This document shows, piece after piece, positions 46,197 through 54,730 of a stretch of DNA of 64,000 nt; position 1 is the stretch's first letter; each line of letters opens with the position of its first letter. Below the pieces are notes generated by a model. It saw nothing but the letters and a program-made list of their open reading frames with translations. It ran no database searches and was not told the DNA's origin. The translations under genes and the position numbers were made by a program. This stretch comes from Beijerinckiaceae bacterium (GTDB lineage Bacteria; Pseudomonadota; Alphaproteobacteria; Rhizobiales; Beijerinckiaceae). The stretch covers positions 186,001 to 250,000 of the forward strand of contig CANGBC010000002.1 of assembly GCA_947452005.1 (NCBI GenBank), in the 5' to 3' direction.

Positions 46197-47045
46197 TTAG
46201 ACGCTACCCAGAAACTCCAACAGCTCTTTGCGGGTCGCTTCTTCGCTCTGGCCAGCTGTCGCCATATCCCAATAACGCGCTTTTGGCAGGCATTCCTGCA
46301 AATAGCGCGCTGCTGAGGTGGAGTGGAAATTATCAGCACCCGGCACGATGAGTGCAGGCAAGTCGCAACGCATCATGTCTTCTGGCTCGGCGCCCGGTGC
46401 CGTGTCGCGGTCCATCAGGCCGCGCACCATGCCCACCACGATATGCTTGTACTTTTCAACATCGAGCTGCGCATAAGTTTCGGCAAAAGCCTCATCTGAC
46501 TTGATGGTCGAGGCCCATGGGCCCCCGCGCGGATCAGCGCCAAACGCCTTGCCGTCACGCTTCACCAGATCAACCACCGCCTGCATGCCATTCTGATGCA
46601 CAAAGGCCAGATGCTCGGCAAAGCGCTGATGGCTCGACATGCGATATTTGGGACCACCCACGGGCCAGTAGATGACCATGGAGGAGACGCGCTCGGGCGC
46701 CTGTGTGCCCATGGCAATCACCGGCGAGCAGCCCATGCAGCCGCCCATGATATGCACCTTGTCGATCTTCAGATGATCGAGCAGCGCCACGCCTTGGCGG
46801 ACAAAATGGCCCCAGGTGACGCGCTCGACGCGCCCACCCGACTGGCCGCATTCGCGCCGGTCAAACAGGATGACCTGATAATGCTGCGTCAGATACTCGA
46901 GCGGCTTGGTCTTGGCATAGATGCCCAGCGACGACCATTTCTCGATCGTGGCGTCAAAACCACCTGGCGAAAACATGAGCAGCGGCGGACCCTCTCCCCG
47001 GACTTCATAGCGGGTGGAAATGCCGTCAAGGAGCGCTGTGGCCAT
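46197..47045 (-). CDS. alpha/beta-fold hydrolase with Cys in the nucleophile elbow
   Basis: 282 aa from ATG 47045; the ORF-track start at 47198 overlaps the divergent gene's promoter. RCEGPPLLMFSPGG-type oxyanion region (here RGEGPPLLMFSPGGFDA), FDRRECGQSGG, then MGGCMGC, where Cys takes the usual Ser place of G-x-S-x-G, as in dienelactone hydrolases. PGADNFHS supplies the acid and a His. Probably hydrolyses an ester or C-C bond of the block's substrate. It is divergent from the LigJ-like gene. Confidence 0.85.
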   Translation of the reverse strand: MATALLDGISTRYEVRGEGPPLLMFSPGGFDATIEKWSSLGIYAKTKPLEYLTQHYQVILFDRRECGQSGGRVERVTWGHFVRQGVALLDHLKIDKVHIMGGCMGCSPVIAMGTQAPERVSSMVIYWPVGGPKYRMSSHQRFAEHLAFVHQNGMQAVVDLVKRDGKAFGADPRGGPWASTIKSDEAFAETYAQLDVEKYKHIVVGMVRGLMDRDTAPGAEPEDMMRCDLPALIVPGADNFHSTSAARYLQECLPKARYWDMATAGQSEEATRKELLEFLGSV

Positions 47046-47232
47046 GTCGTTTCCTGCTTGTTTCTTGAAGATAAATGGCTCGGTGGTAGCGCAGAATTCA
47101 TACCCCGCCAGAGTTTTGTCAATGGCCGTCCGAGAAAGCCGATCCAAACGTCTTGCCATGGGCGCGGCGCTCTGTTTAAGAGGACGGGAAGAGCCCAAAA
47201 GGGCTGGAGCTTCAGGAGAGGGCGATCAGCCA

Positions 47233-48258
47233 ATGATCATCGATATTCACGGCCATTACACCACTGAACCGCAGTCACTGTTTGCGTTCCGCGACAAGCA
47301 GCTCGCAGGGCTCGTCGACGCCACACGCAAGCCGGCCACCAATGATCTGGGCATCACTGATGAACAGCTCGTGCAATCTGTGCAGCGCCAGCTCGCGTTC
47401 CAGAAAGAGCGCGGCTCTGACATCACCATCTTCTCACCGCGCGCCTCGGGCATGGGTCACCATGTTGGCCCTGAATGGGTCAGCCAGGAATGGACGCGGA
47501 TGAACAATGATCTCATCCATCGCATCTGCGCGCTGCTGCCAGACAATTTCATCGGCGTCGGCCAGCTGCCGCAGTCACCCGGCGTTGATCCGCGCAATTG
47601 CATTCCTGAACTGGAACGCATGGTCAATGAACTGGGCTTCGTCGGCGTGAACCTCAATCCCGATCCGTCGGGCGGCTATTGGACAGATCCGCCGATGACG
47701 GATCGCTACTGGTATCCGATTTACGAAAAGCTCGTTGAGCTTGATGTGCCGGCGATGATCCACGTGACGGGTTCGTGCAACCCCAACTTCCATGCAACGG
47801 GCGCGCATTACATCAATGCCGACACGACGGTGTTCATGCAGTTGATCCAAGGCAATCTGTTCAAGGATTTCCCGACGCTGAAATTTGTCATCCCGCATGG
47901 CGGCGGCGCTGTGCCTTATCATTGGGGTCGCTACCGCGGCCTGTCGATGATGATGAAGAAGCCCCCGCTCGTCGAATATCTGATGAAGAATGTCTATTTT
48001 GACACCTGCGTCTATCATCAGCCGGGAATTGATCTGCTCGCCAAGGTCATTCCGGTCGAGAACATTCTCTTCGCGTCGGAAATGATTGGCGCTGTGCAGG
48101 GCATTGATCCTGAGACCGGCCATTATTTCGATGACACGCGCCGCTATGTGGACGCGGCCAAGAACCTGTCTGAAGAAGATCGCTACAAGATCTTCGAAGG
48201 CAATGCGCGCACGGTCTATCCGCGTCTCGACGCGATCCTGAAGAAGCGCGGCCTTTAA
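47233..48258 (+). CDS. ligJ: 4-oxalomesaconate hydratase, LigJ-like amidohydrolase
   Basis: Hydrates 4-oxalomesaconate to 4-carboxy-4-hydroxy-2-oxoadipate in protocatechuate 4,5-cleavage. 341 aa from ATG 47233 (MIIDIHGHYTT, HxH zinc motif); the ORF-track start at 47014 is far upstream. As I remember LigJ of Sphingobium, the matches are strong: TIFSPRASGM, ELGFVGVNLNPDPSGG, MIHVTGSCNP, HATGAHYINADT, IPHGGGAVPYHWGR, FDTCVYHQPGI and GHYFDDTRRY. No ligAB or ligC genes are in the window, so the upstream route could differ. Confidence 0.85.
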   Translation: MIIDIHGHYTTEPQSLFAFRDKQLAGLVDATRKPATNDLGITDEQLVQSVQRQLAFQKERGSDITIFSPRASGMGHHVGPEWVSQEWTRMNNDLIHRICALLPDNFIGVGQLPQSPGVDPRNCIPELERMVNELGFVGVNLNPDPSGGYWTDPPMTDRYWYPIYEKLVELDVPAMIHVTGSCNPNFHATGAHYINADTTVFMQLIQGNLFKDFPTLKFVIPHGGGAVPYHWGRYRGLSMMMKKPPLVEYLMKNVYFDTCVYHQPGIDLLAKVIPVENILFASEMIGAVQGIDPETGHYFDDTRRYVDAAKNLSEEDRYKIFEGNARTVYPRLDAILKKRGL

Positions 48259-48270
48259 GAAACACCTGTC

Positions 48271-48296
48271 GGGCGGCGATCTTTCGCCGCCCTTTC
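48271..48296 (+). terminator. hairpin after the LigJ-like gene
   Basis: GGGCGGCGA / TCGCCGCCC stem followed by TTTCCTTTT, between the hydratase gene and the aldolase gene. It may terminate or only attenuate, since the aldolase start is 30 bp later. Confidence 0.7.
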
Positions 48297-48327
48297 CTTT
48301 TCATGCGACATTCAATCGGAGACCGTC

Positions 48328-49182
48328 ATGTCCCTGCCCCGCCTCAACGGCATTATTCGCGCGCTGGAAAATGGCCAGCATGCAATCTCGTCCTTCCAGC
48401 CCATCGACATCAATGTCGCGGTCGAACTGACGCAATCCAATTATGATGGCATCGTGCTTGAAGGCGAGCATCAGGGCTGGGACATCACAACGATGCGCCA
48501 TTCTCTGCAATACATGCTCAACCGTGGACAGATCGCCAAGAATGGCGTCGCCCCGAAAGTCACACCGATGGCGCGCGTGCCCTCGAATGGCGTTGAGAAG
48601 AATCAATTCTTGGCCAAACAGGCGCTCGACATTGGCTGCTATGGCATCGTCTTCCCGCATATCTCGACGGTTGAAGAAGCCTATAATGCAATCTCGGCTT
48701 GCCGCTATTCGCGGCTGAAAGACAAGCCGCTGTATGAGCCGCAAGGCATTCGTGGTGACGGCCCGATGCAGGCTTGCCGCTATTGGGGCATCAGCCAGCA
48801 GGAATATTACGAAGTGGCAGACGTCTGGCCGCTGGCACCGAAGGGTGAGCTGTTCATCATTCTGCAGATCGAAGATACGCATGGCATCGAGAACCTCGAT
48901 GACATTCTCAAAAACGTGCCCGGCATCGGCGCGATTTTGATTGGTGAAGGCGATCTTTCCCAAGAGCTCGGTTATCCGCGCCAGACCGAGCATCCGGTTG
49001 TGCTCGATGCGATGGCGAAAGTTGTCGACACCTGCAAGCGCCACGGCGTCATTGTTGGTCATCCGCATGTGTCGGGTGCCAATGCAGAGCGCGTGATTTC
49101 AGAAGGCTATCGCTTCCTGATGTGCGCAGCACCGCGCAGCTACAACACGCTCGACAATACGCGCAAGCTGGTGGGTCGCTGA
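48328..49182 (+). CDS. HpcH/HpaI-family aldolase
   Basis: 284-aa metal-dependent class II aldolase of the HpcH/HpaI fold. Motifs are IVLEGEHQGWDITTMRHSL, PMARVPSNG, GIVFPHISTVEEAYNAISACRY, and the metal Glu/Asp in LQIEDTHGIENLDDI and GEGDLSQELG. It could cleave 4-carboxy-4-hydroxy-2-oxoadipate, the LigJ product, to pyruvate and oxaloacetate, in place of the unrelated LigK. It directly follows the LigJ-like gene. Confidence 0.85.
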   Translation: MSLPRLNGIIRALENGQHAISSFQPIDINVAVELTQSNYDGIVLEGEHQGWDITTMRHSLQYMLNRGQIAKNGVAPKVTPMARVPSNGVEKNQFLAKQALDIGCYGIVFPHISTVEEAYNAISACRYSRLKDKPLYEPQGIRGDGPMQACRYWGISQQEYYEVADVWPLAPKGELFIILQIEDTHGIENLDDILKNVPGIGAILIGEGDLSQELGYPRQTEHPVVLDAMAKVVDTCKRHGVIVGHPHVSGANAERVISEGYRFLMCAAPRSYNTLDNTRKLVGR

Positions 49183-49215
49183 GACCCCTCCCGCCAACAC
49201 GCTCAACAAATCATG

Positions 49216-49248
49216 AAAAAGCCCCGGCAAATGCTGGGGCTTTTTTTT
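49216..49248 (+). terminator. Rho-independent terminator of the aldolase gene
   Basis: AAAAAGCCCC...GGGGCTTTTT stem with an inner GGCAAATGCT loop region and an 8-T tail. Confidence 0.9.
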
Positions 49249-49387
49249 ATGCGCCACCTTCAGCGGAACCGCAAAAAACCACCGAAACGCACAAGAGTTC
49301 ATCGGAATCGGAAATATTTTGCGGTGATCAAGAAACAAAGCGCCAAGCTCGCGCGTTTCTGTGACATAGTGAGCTGGGGGACAGATT

Positions 49388-50710
49388 TTGGCTGAAGGCC
49401 GGCATCCACGCACGCAAGGCAATGAGGATCCGGAAGGCGAAAGCCCGGTCGTTGGTTCCTCGCGTCCACGCATGCTCGGCATTTTAGGGCCAGGACTCAT
49501 TGCTGGCGCATCTGATGACGACCCCAGCGGCATTGCCACATATTCGCAAGCTGGCGCGCAATATGGCTACGGTCTGGCTTGGACGCTCGTTCTCACCTAT
49601 CCGCTGATGACCGCTGTGCAGATGATTTCTGCGCGCATTGGGCGCACGACAGGGCACGGCATTGCAGGCATTTTGCGCCGCTTTTATCCCAACTGGCTGC
49701 TGCAAGTTCTCGTCTTCCTGCTGGTCAGCGCCAACACCATCAATCTGGGTGCGGACCTGGGCGCCATGGCGGAAGCCTTTGTGCTGGTGGTGCCCGGCCC
49801 GCCGAAATGGCTGCTCATCGTTTTCTTCGCAACCATCTGCGTCTATGCGCAGGTGTTCTTGCAATACACGCGCTATGTGGCCGTTCTCAAATGGCTGACG
49901 CTGGCTCTCTTTGCCTATTTCGCGGCCTTGCTGACCACGCATATTGATGCAAAAGCCCTGTGGCTTGGGCTTGTCTGGCCACGGCTTGAATGGTCGAGCA
50001 CTTATCTGACAACCGTCGTTGCGCTGTTTGGCACGACCATCAGTCCCTATCTCTTCTTCTGGCAAGCAGCACAAGAGGTGGAAGATATTCACGCCTATCG
50101 GCGCCGCCATAGCCTCAACCATTCTCCTCAGCAGGGCGGCCCTGCTCTGCACCGGATTGAAATCGACACGCTGGTCGGCATGGCTTTTTCCAATCTGGTG
50201 GCTCTGGCCATTGTCATCACCACGGCTGCGACTTTGAACAAGCAGGGCATCATGGACATACAGACCTCCGCACAGGCAGCTGAAGCTTTGCGACCCATCG
50301 CGGGTGAGTTTGCCTTTCTGGTTTTTGCCTTTGGCATTATCGGCACAGGCCTGCTGGCCGTGCCGGTGCTGGCGGGCTCAGCCGCCTATGCACTCGGCGA
50401 AGCGCGCAAATGGCCGGTGGGCTTTTCGCGCAAATGGCAGGAGGCGAAAGCTTTCTACGGCACAGTCGCGCTGGCCACATTGGTCGGCATGATTTTGAAT
50501 TTCACCGAGATCGACCCGATCAAAGCGCTGTACTGGAGCGCCGTGATCAACGGGGTTGCGGCGGTTCCCGTGCTCATCACCATGATGCTGATTGGGCGGC
50601 GCAGCGATATTCTGGGCACATTCACGCTCGGCCGCACGCTGACGATCCTCGGCTGGTTTGCCACCGGCCTGATGGGCGTGACCGTTCTGGCCATGGTCTT
50701 CGTGTCATGA
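49388..50710 (+). CDS. Nramp-related divalent-metal transporter
   Basis: 440 aa, TTG start at 49388 with GGGGGA about 7 nt upstream. It has about 11 predicted helices. The first helix has ASDDDPSGIATYS at the DPGN metal-site position. The sixth-helix site, MPHN in canonical Nramps, reads GTTISPYLFF here, so the metal-selective Met is missing. This places it in the divergent Nramp-related group, whose substrates include Mg2+ and others. The gene stands alone between terminators and an AT-rich gap. Confidence 0.85.
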   Translation: MAEGRHPRTQGNEDPEGESPVVGSSRPRMLGILGPGLIAGASDDDPSGIATYSQAGAQYGYGLAWTLVLTYPLMTAVQMISARIGRTTGHGIAGILRRFYPNWLLQVLVFLLVSANTINLGADLGAMAEAFVLVVPGPPKWLLIVFFATICVYAQVFLQYTRYVAVLKWLTLALFAYFAALLTTHIDAKALWLGLVWPRLEWSSTYLTTVVALFGTTISPYLFFWQAAQEVEDIHAYRRRHSLNHSPQQGGPALHRIEIDTLVGMAFSNLVALAIVITTAATLNKQGIMDIQTSAQAAEALRPIAGEFAFLVFAFGIIGTGLLAVPVLAGSAAYALGEARKWPVGFSRKWQEAKAFYGTVALATLVGMILNFTEIDPIKALYWSAVINGVAAVPVLITMMLIGRRSDILGTFTLGRTLTILGWFATGLMGVTVLAMVFVS

Positions 50711-50794
50711 CGTTTTCTCGCTCGGCCGATCCCGCAAACCGCCTCACCGAGAGGTTTTTGCGGAGCATGAAGAGTGGCGCCGCGCACCGATAAC

Positions 50795-50880
50795 GGAAAA
50801 ATTTTCTCCTAATTATTGAATATAAATCAAATGCTTAATTGATAATTGGCGTTAAATTTTGAAACCTGAAACATAGCGAC
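50795..50880 (+). promoter_or_regulatory. AT-rich promoter region of the polysaccharide operon
   Basis: About 85 bp of unusually AT-rich DNA (ATTATTGAATATAAATCAAATGC, TTAATTGATAATTGG) directly upstream of the NfrA-like gene, in contrast to the about 60% G+C surroundings. It likely contains the promoter, and perhaps sites for an AT-preferring regulator; no single -35/-10 pair is clear. Confidence 0.45.
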
Positions 50881-50886
50881 TGCCTG

Positions 50887-52119
50887 ATGCAATCTCCTTT
50901 GTCTCAATACATCCGTTTTGTTGTGCGCTTTGTTTTGGCGCTCGGCCTTGCGTTGCCTGCGCTGCCAAGCTTTGCGGGAACACCGTCAGCCGATGAGCTG
51001 TCACACCGCCTTGCGCAAGCCAATCGGCAATCCCGCAACGCTTGGGCGCAGATGAATGCAGCCTATGGCTTGCTCGCGCGCAAAGACCCACGCGCCCTGC
51101 ACTATCTTGAACGCGCAGCAGAGCTGAAGCCGCGCGATACGAAAATTCTCGAACAGCTCGGCTATGCACGGCTGGCGGCCGGCAATCGCCGTGGTGCGAT
51201 CGCAGCTTTTCGTGCAGCGCTTGCGATGGATCCCAACAATGAAAGCCTGCGACTGCAGCTGGTCTATACGCAAGATGCGGAAGGTTTGCGTCGCGCGGCT
51301 GCAGAAGATGCCCGTCATGTTGCCATGGCGAGAGGCGCCCGCGCGGTTGAGGGATGCGCGGCTTGGAATACTCTGGCTGGACTGCCAGACCGCATCCTGC
51401 CCAAACCCTGGTTCACGGAAACTTATCTCGCACCAGAATATCGCGCGCATGATCGCTTGGGCGTCACGCCCCTGCAATTGCGCGTTGGGCGCGCGCTGAT
51501 CGGCGACGACATTTTGTCGGTCTACGGATCTATGCGCACCACATGGGACAGCCGCACGCATTATTCCGCAACATCGCAACAGGTCTTTTACGATGATGCG
51601 ATGATCTTTGCCGGCGGCCTGCGTCTGCGGCCATGGGAAGGCGCGCCCATCTTTGCTTTTCTTGAGCAGGGCGTTGCGGGAGACCTTTCACAGCGCAACC
51701 GCGCGCGCTGGCGCTCTGACACACGCACCGGGCTCGTGTTTGAAAGCGCCTGGGAAGCGGCACCCGCCTCGTGCACCGATCATGTGCGTTTTGTCTTCAC
51801 ACCCATCATCGATGTCTATGCCGAGACCATCTGGTTTTCGCGCTATCAGGACATGATTGCCTATGCGCGCGTGCGCCCTGGCGTGCGCGTGATGGAAACA
51901 TCCTTCGGTCATCTGGAAGCCTATGGCCTGGCTGCCATCACCCGCGACACTGCGGGGCGGCGCGACAATCGCTTCCATGAATTGGGCGCCGGCATTGCCT
52001 TCAAATTCCTGGCACCGCTGCGCATCACGTTCCGTGCAGAAGCTGTGCGGGTTTTTCAGACCGGCGCAGGCCATGTTCTGGATGGACGCGTGCGGCTCGA
52101 ACATGAGGTGCGCTTCTGA
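50887..52119 (+). CDS. NfrA-like TPR/outer-membrane protein
   Basis: 410 aa with signal peptide (about 1-28, LPALPSFAG). Two to three TPR-like helices (about 35-125; ALHYLERAAELKPRDTKILEQ, GNRRGAIAAFRAALAMDPNN) precede a domain of alternating polar and aromatic residues (about 170-410) that resembles the NfrA C-terminal region. NfrA is the outer-membrane component for glycan export in E. coli and the phage N4 receptor. Here it is much shorter than the about 990 aa of E. coli NfrA. First gene of the operon; stop overlaps the next start (TGATG). Confidence 0.7.
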   Translation: MQSPLSQYIRFVVRFVLALGLALPALPSFAGTPSADELSHRLAQANRQSRNAWAQMNAAYGLLARKDPRALHYLERAAELKPRDTKILEQLGYARLAAGNRRGAIAAFRAALAMDPNNESLRLQLVYTQDAEGLRRAAAEDARHVAMARGARAVEGCAAWNTLAGLPDRILPKPWFTETYLAPEYRAHDRLGVTPLQLRVGRALIGDDILSVYGSMRTTWDSRTHYSATSQQVFYDDAMIFAGGLRLRPWEGAPIFAFLEQGVAGDLSQRNRARWRSDTRTGLVFESAWEAAPASCTDHVRFVFTPIIDVYAETIWFSRYQDMIAYARVRPGVRVMETSFGHLEAYGLAAITRDTAGRRDNRFHELGAGIAFKFLAPLRITFRAEAVRVFQTGAGHVLDGRVRLEHEVRF

Positions 52120-53555
52120 TGTTCGAAACTTACCTCTCCACCATCCACATCGCCATTTGGGTGATTGCTATCATCTTCCTGCTCAGCGGGCTCGACGAGC
52201 TTGTGTTCGACGCGGCCTATATTGCCTGGAAATTCTATTATCGCTTCGTGCTGGTGCGCGGGAAGCAGCGCTTGCAGCTCGCCACCCTGCAAAACAAGCC
52301 CGAACAGACCGTCGCCATCATGGTCCCTGCTTGGCATGAGGAAGCGGTCATTGCCGCTATGGTGCGCAATGCGATCAAGACGATTGATTATCGCAATTTC
52401 ATCATTGTGGTTGGCGTCTACCCGAACGATCCGGGCACACGCGCGGCGCTGGATGTTGTCTTGGCTGAACATCCCGACCATGTGCGCGCCGCCATTGTGA
52501 GGAATGATGGCCCGACCACGAAATCAGATTGCCTGAATGCGATCCTGCGCGAAATTCGCGTCTGGGAACAAGAGACCGGCAAGGAAACGCAGATCTATGT
52601 TCTGCATGATGCCGAAGACCATGTGCCGCGCTATGGGCTCAAAGTGTTCAACTTCCTCATGCCCCGCAAAGCCATTGTGCAATTGCCGGTCTTTCCGCTG
52701 CATGTGCCGTGGTACTCGTTCACCGAGGGGCATTACCTCGATGAATTTGCGCAAGTGCATGTGAAAGATCTGCGCGTGCGCGAATGGCTGACGGGTGGCG
52801 TGCCCAGCGCGGGAGTCGGCACCGCCTTCAGCCGCGATGCCGTCAATATCGCCTGGCAGGAAGACATTGAAGGCGCGTTTCGTGAAGACCTGCTGACGGA
52901 AGATTATGAGATTGCCATGCAGCTTTTGCGGCGTGGTGCCCATTCAGCTTTCTTCGATGGCATTGTGCGCGGCGGCGATCTGCCCCCACCAGCCTTGCGC
53001 CTGTGGGCCATGCCCGGCGTGCCCGCTGTGCGTGGCGCCTTCCCCAATCGCTTCTGGGCGTCTGTGCGGCAAAAGACCCGCTGGACGCTGGGCATCACTT
53101 TGCAAGGCTGGGAAGATTTGGGCTGGGAAGGCTCGCCCTGGCAGAAATATCTGTTCTTTCGGGATCGCAAACCGCTGTTCACCAATATCGCCAATGTCGG
53201 CGCTTATTTTGTCGCCATTGCCTGGCTCGTGCCCTGGGCCATTGACCAATTGTTTTTCGACGCCAGCCTGCTGCCGCCGCTTTATGAAACCGGTTCAGCC
53301 TTGCACCAGCTTGTGATCACCAACATTACGATCCTGATGATCTTCATGGTCGTGCGTGCGCTGTGCACATTGCAAGCCTTTGGGCCAGCCCACGCACTCA
53401 TGTCTTTCCCGCGTCTGGTCTGGGCCAATTTCATCAACTTCGTCGCCACCGTGCGCGCGCTGCGTCAATATTTTGATGCACGGCGCAAGGGCATCAAACG
53501 AATCCCGTGGGAAAAAACAACACACGCCCTCGACCCCTTTGAGGCCAGTTCATGA
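52119..53555 (+). CDS. NfrB-like family 2 membrane glycosyltransferase
   Basis: 478 aa. One helix at residues 5-30, a GT2 domain (about 60-330), then C-terminal helices (about 365-455). Motifs: LHDAEDHVP (metal DxD-like), NFLMPRKAIVQLPVFP, EDLLTEDYEIAMQL catalytic acid, and RQKTRWTLGITLQGW, the Q/RxxRW site of processive synthases. This matches the catalytic half of E. coli NfrB (about 745 aa) but lacks its C-terminal MshEN c-di-GMP-binding domain. It likely polymerises and exports a ManNAc-type polymer. Confidence 0.8.
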   Translation: MFETYLSTIHIAIWVIAIIFLLSGLDELVFDAAYIAWKFYYRFVLVRGKQRLQLATLQNKPEQTVAIMVPAWHEEAVIAAMVRNAIKTIDYRNFIIVVGVYPNDPGTRAALDVVLAEHPDHVRAAIVRNDGPTTKSDCLNAILREIRVWEQETGKETQIYVLHDAEDHVPRYGLKVFNFLMPRKAIVQLPVFPLHVPWYSFTEGHYLDEFAQVHVKDLRVREWLTGGVPSAGVGTAFSRDAVNIAWQEDIEGAFREDLLTEDYEIAMQLLRRGAHSAFFDGIVRGGDLPPPALRLWAMPGVPAVRGAFPNRFWASVRQKTRWTLGITLQGWEDLGWEGSPWQKYLFFRDRKPLFTNIANVGAYFVAIAWLVPWAIDQLFFDASLLPPLYETGSALHQLVITNITILMIFMVVRALCTLQAFGPAHALMSFPRLVWANFINFVATVRALRQYFDARRKGIKRIPWEKTTHALDPFEASS

Positions 53556-54730
53556 GAACATCCATGAAACGCTTATGCTCGCTCTTGGTAACAGCCCTTG
53601 TGATTTCGCTTGGCGGCGCACCCGCGCGCGCGCAAAAGGTTGCGACCGTTCTCATTGATGCCGAGTTTAGCCACCCCACCAGCACGTCGGCGCAAGCCAT
53701 CGAGCTGGGTGCCCGAATGGCGGCACGCGAGATCGAACAATCAGGGCTGCTGGGTGACATCCGCCTGGAAATTCGTACCAGTGACAATCGCGGTGTCTCC
53801 GCCATTGGCGTCGATAATTTTCTCGATGCGGCGAAAGATCCCTCCGTCATTGCCGTGATGGGGGGCAAATTCAGTCCCGTGCAGATTGAAGTTGTTCCCT
53901 ATGCCCATTCAGAAAAGCTGATCTTGCTCGACCCCTGGGGTTCAGCCGATGGCATTGTCGACAATGGTTATCGACCCAATTGGGCGTTTCGTCTGTCCCT
54001 CAAGGATGAATGGGCGAGCCAGGCTTTCGTGCAGACCGCCAAAAAGCTGGGTGCGCGCCAGATCGGCGTGATCTTGCCCAACACAGCATGGGGGCGCAGC
54101 ACACAGACAGCGCTCGCCGCGCAAGCACGCACCAGCGCCCTGCGCATTGTTGGTGAGCGCTGGTATAATTGGGGCGAGACCTCGCTAATCCAGCGCTATC
54201 AAGATCTGATTGCCGATGGCGCCGAGATCATTGTGCTGGTCGCCAATGAGATTGAGGGCTCCATCCTCGTGCGCGAAGTCGCGCAAGTGCCCGAAAATCA
54301 GCGCCGCCCCATTCTCTCGCACTGGGGTGTGACGGGCGGCAATTTTGAAAAGCTGGCGCCGCAAGTCAGCGGCCTTGATTTCCGTGTCGTGCAAACATTC
54401 TCGTTCCACAAGCCGCGCACGGAAAAGGCCAAAGCCTTTTTGCGTGACGTGATGGCGGCCACAGGCAAGAGCGCGATTGGCGAGATCGACAGCCCGGCTG
54501 GCATTGCGCATGCCTATGATCTGACCTGGATGGTGGGGAAAGCCATTGCCAAGGCGGGCAGCACGGACCGCGACAAGATCCGTGATGCGCTGGAGACGCT
54601 TGGTCCGCATGAAGGGGTTGTGCGCAACTATCCAAAACCTTTCTCCGCAGACTCTCACGAAGCCTTGTCGAAAGACGAGGTGTTTTTTGCGCGCTTCCGG
54701 GCCGAAAACGGCTTGGTGCCGGAGGACTGA
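53552..54730 (+). CDS. type-I periplasmic binding protein (branched-chain amino acid ABC type)
   Basis: 392 aa, coupled to the glycosyltransferase gene by ATGA; ATG 53564 is an alternative. Signal peptide ends ARA-QKV. The Leu/Ile/Val-binding fold is shown by LGARMAAREIEQSG, VIAVMGGKFSPVQIEVVPYA and KKLGARQIGVILPNTAWG. No LivHMGF transporter genes are near. It sits between the glycosyltransferase and the diguanylate cyclase, so a role as ligand sensor for the cyclase is more likely than uptake. Confidence 0.85.
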   Translation: MRTSMKRLCSLLVTALVISLGGAPARAQKVATVLIDAEFSHPTSTSAQAIELGARMAAREIEQSGLLGDIRLEIRTSDNRGVSAIGVDNFLDAAKDPSVIAVMGGKFSPVQIEVVPYAHSEKLILLDPWGSADGIVDNGYRPNWAFRLSLKDEWASQAFVQTAKKLGARQIGVILPNTAWGRSTQTALAAQARTSALRIVGERWYNWGETSLIQRYQDLIADGAEIIVLVANEIEGSILVREVAQVPENQRRPILSHWGVTGGNFEKLAPQVSGLDFRVVQTFSFHKPRTEKAKAFLRDVMAATGKSAIGEIDSPAGIAHAYDLTWMVGKAIAKAGSTDRDKIRDALETLGPHEGVVRNYPKPFSADSHEALSKDEVFFARFRAENGLVPED

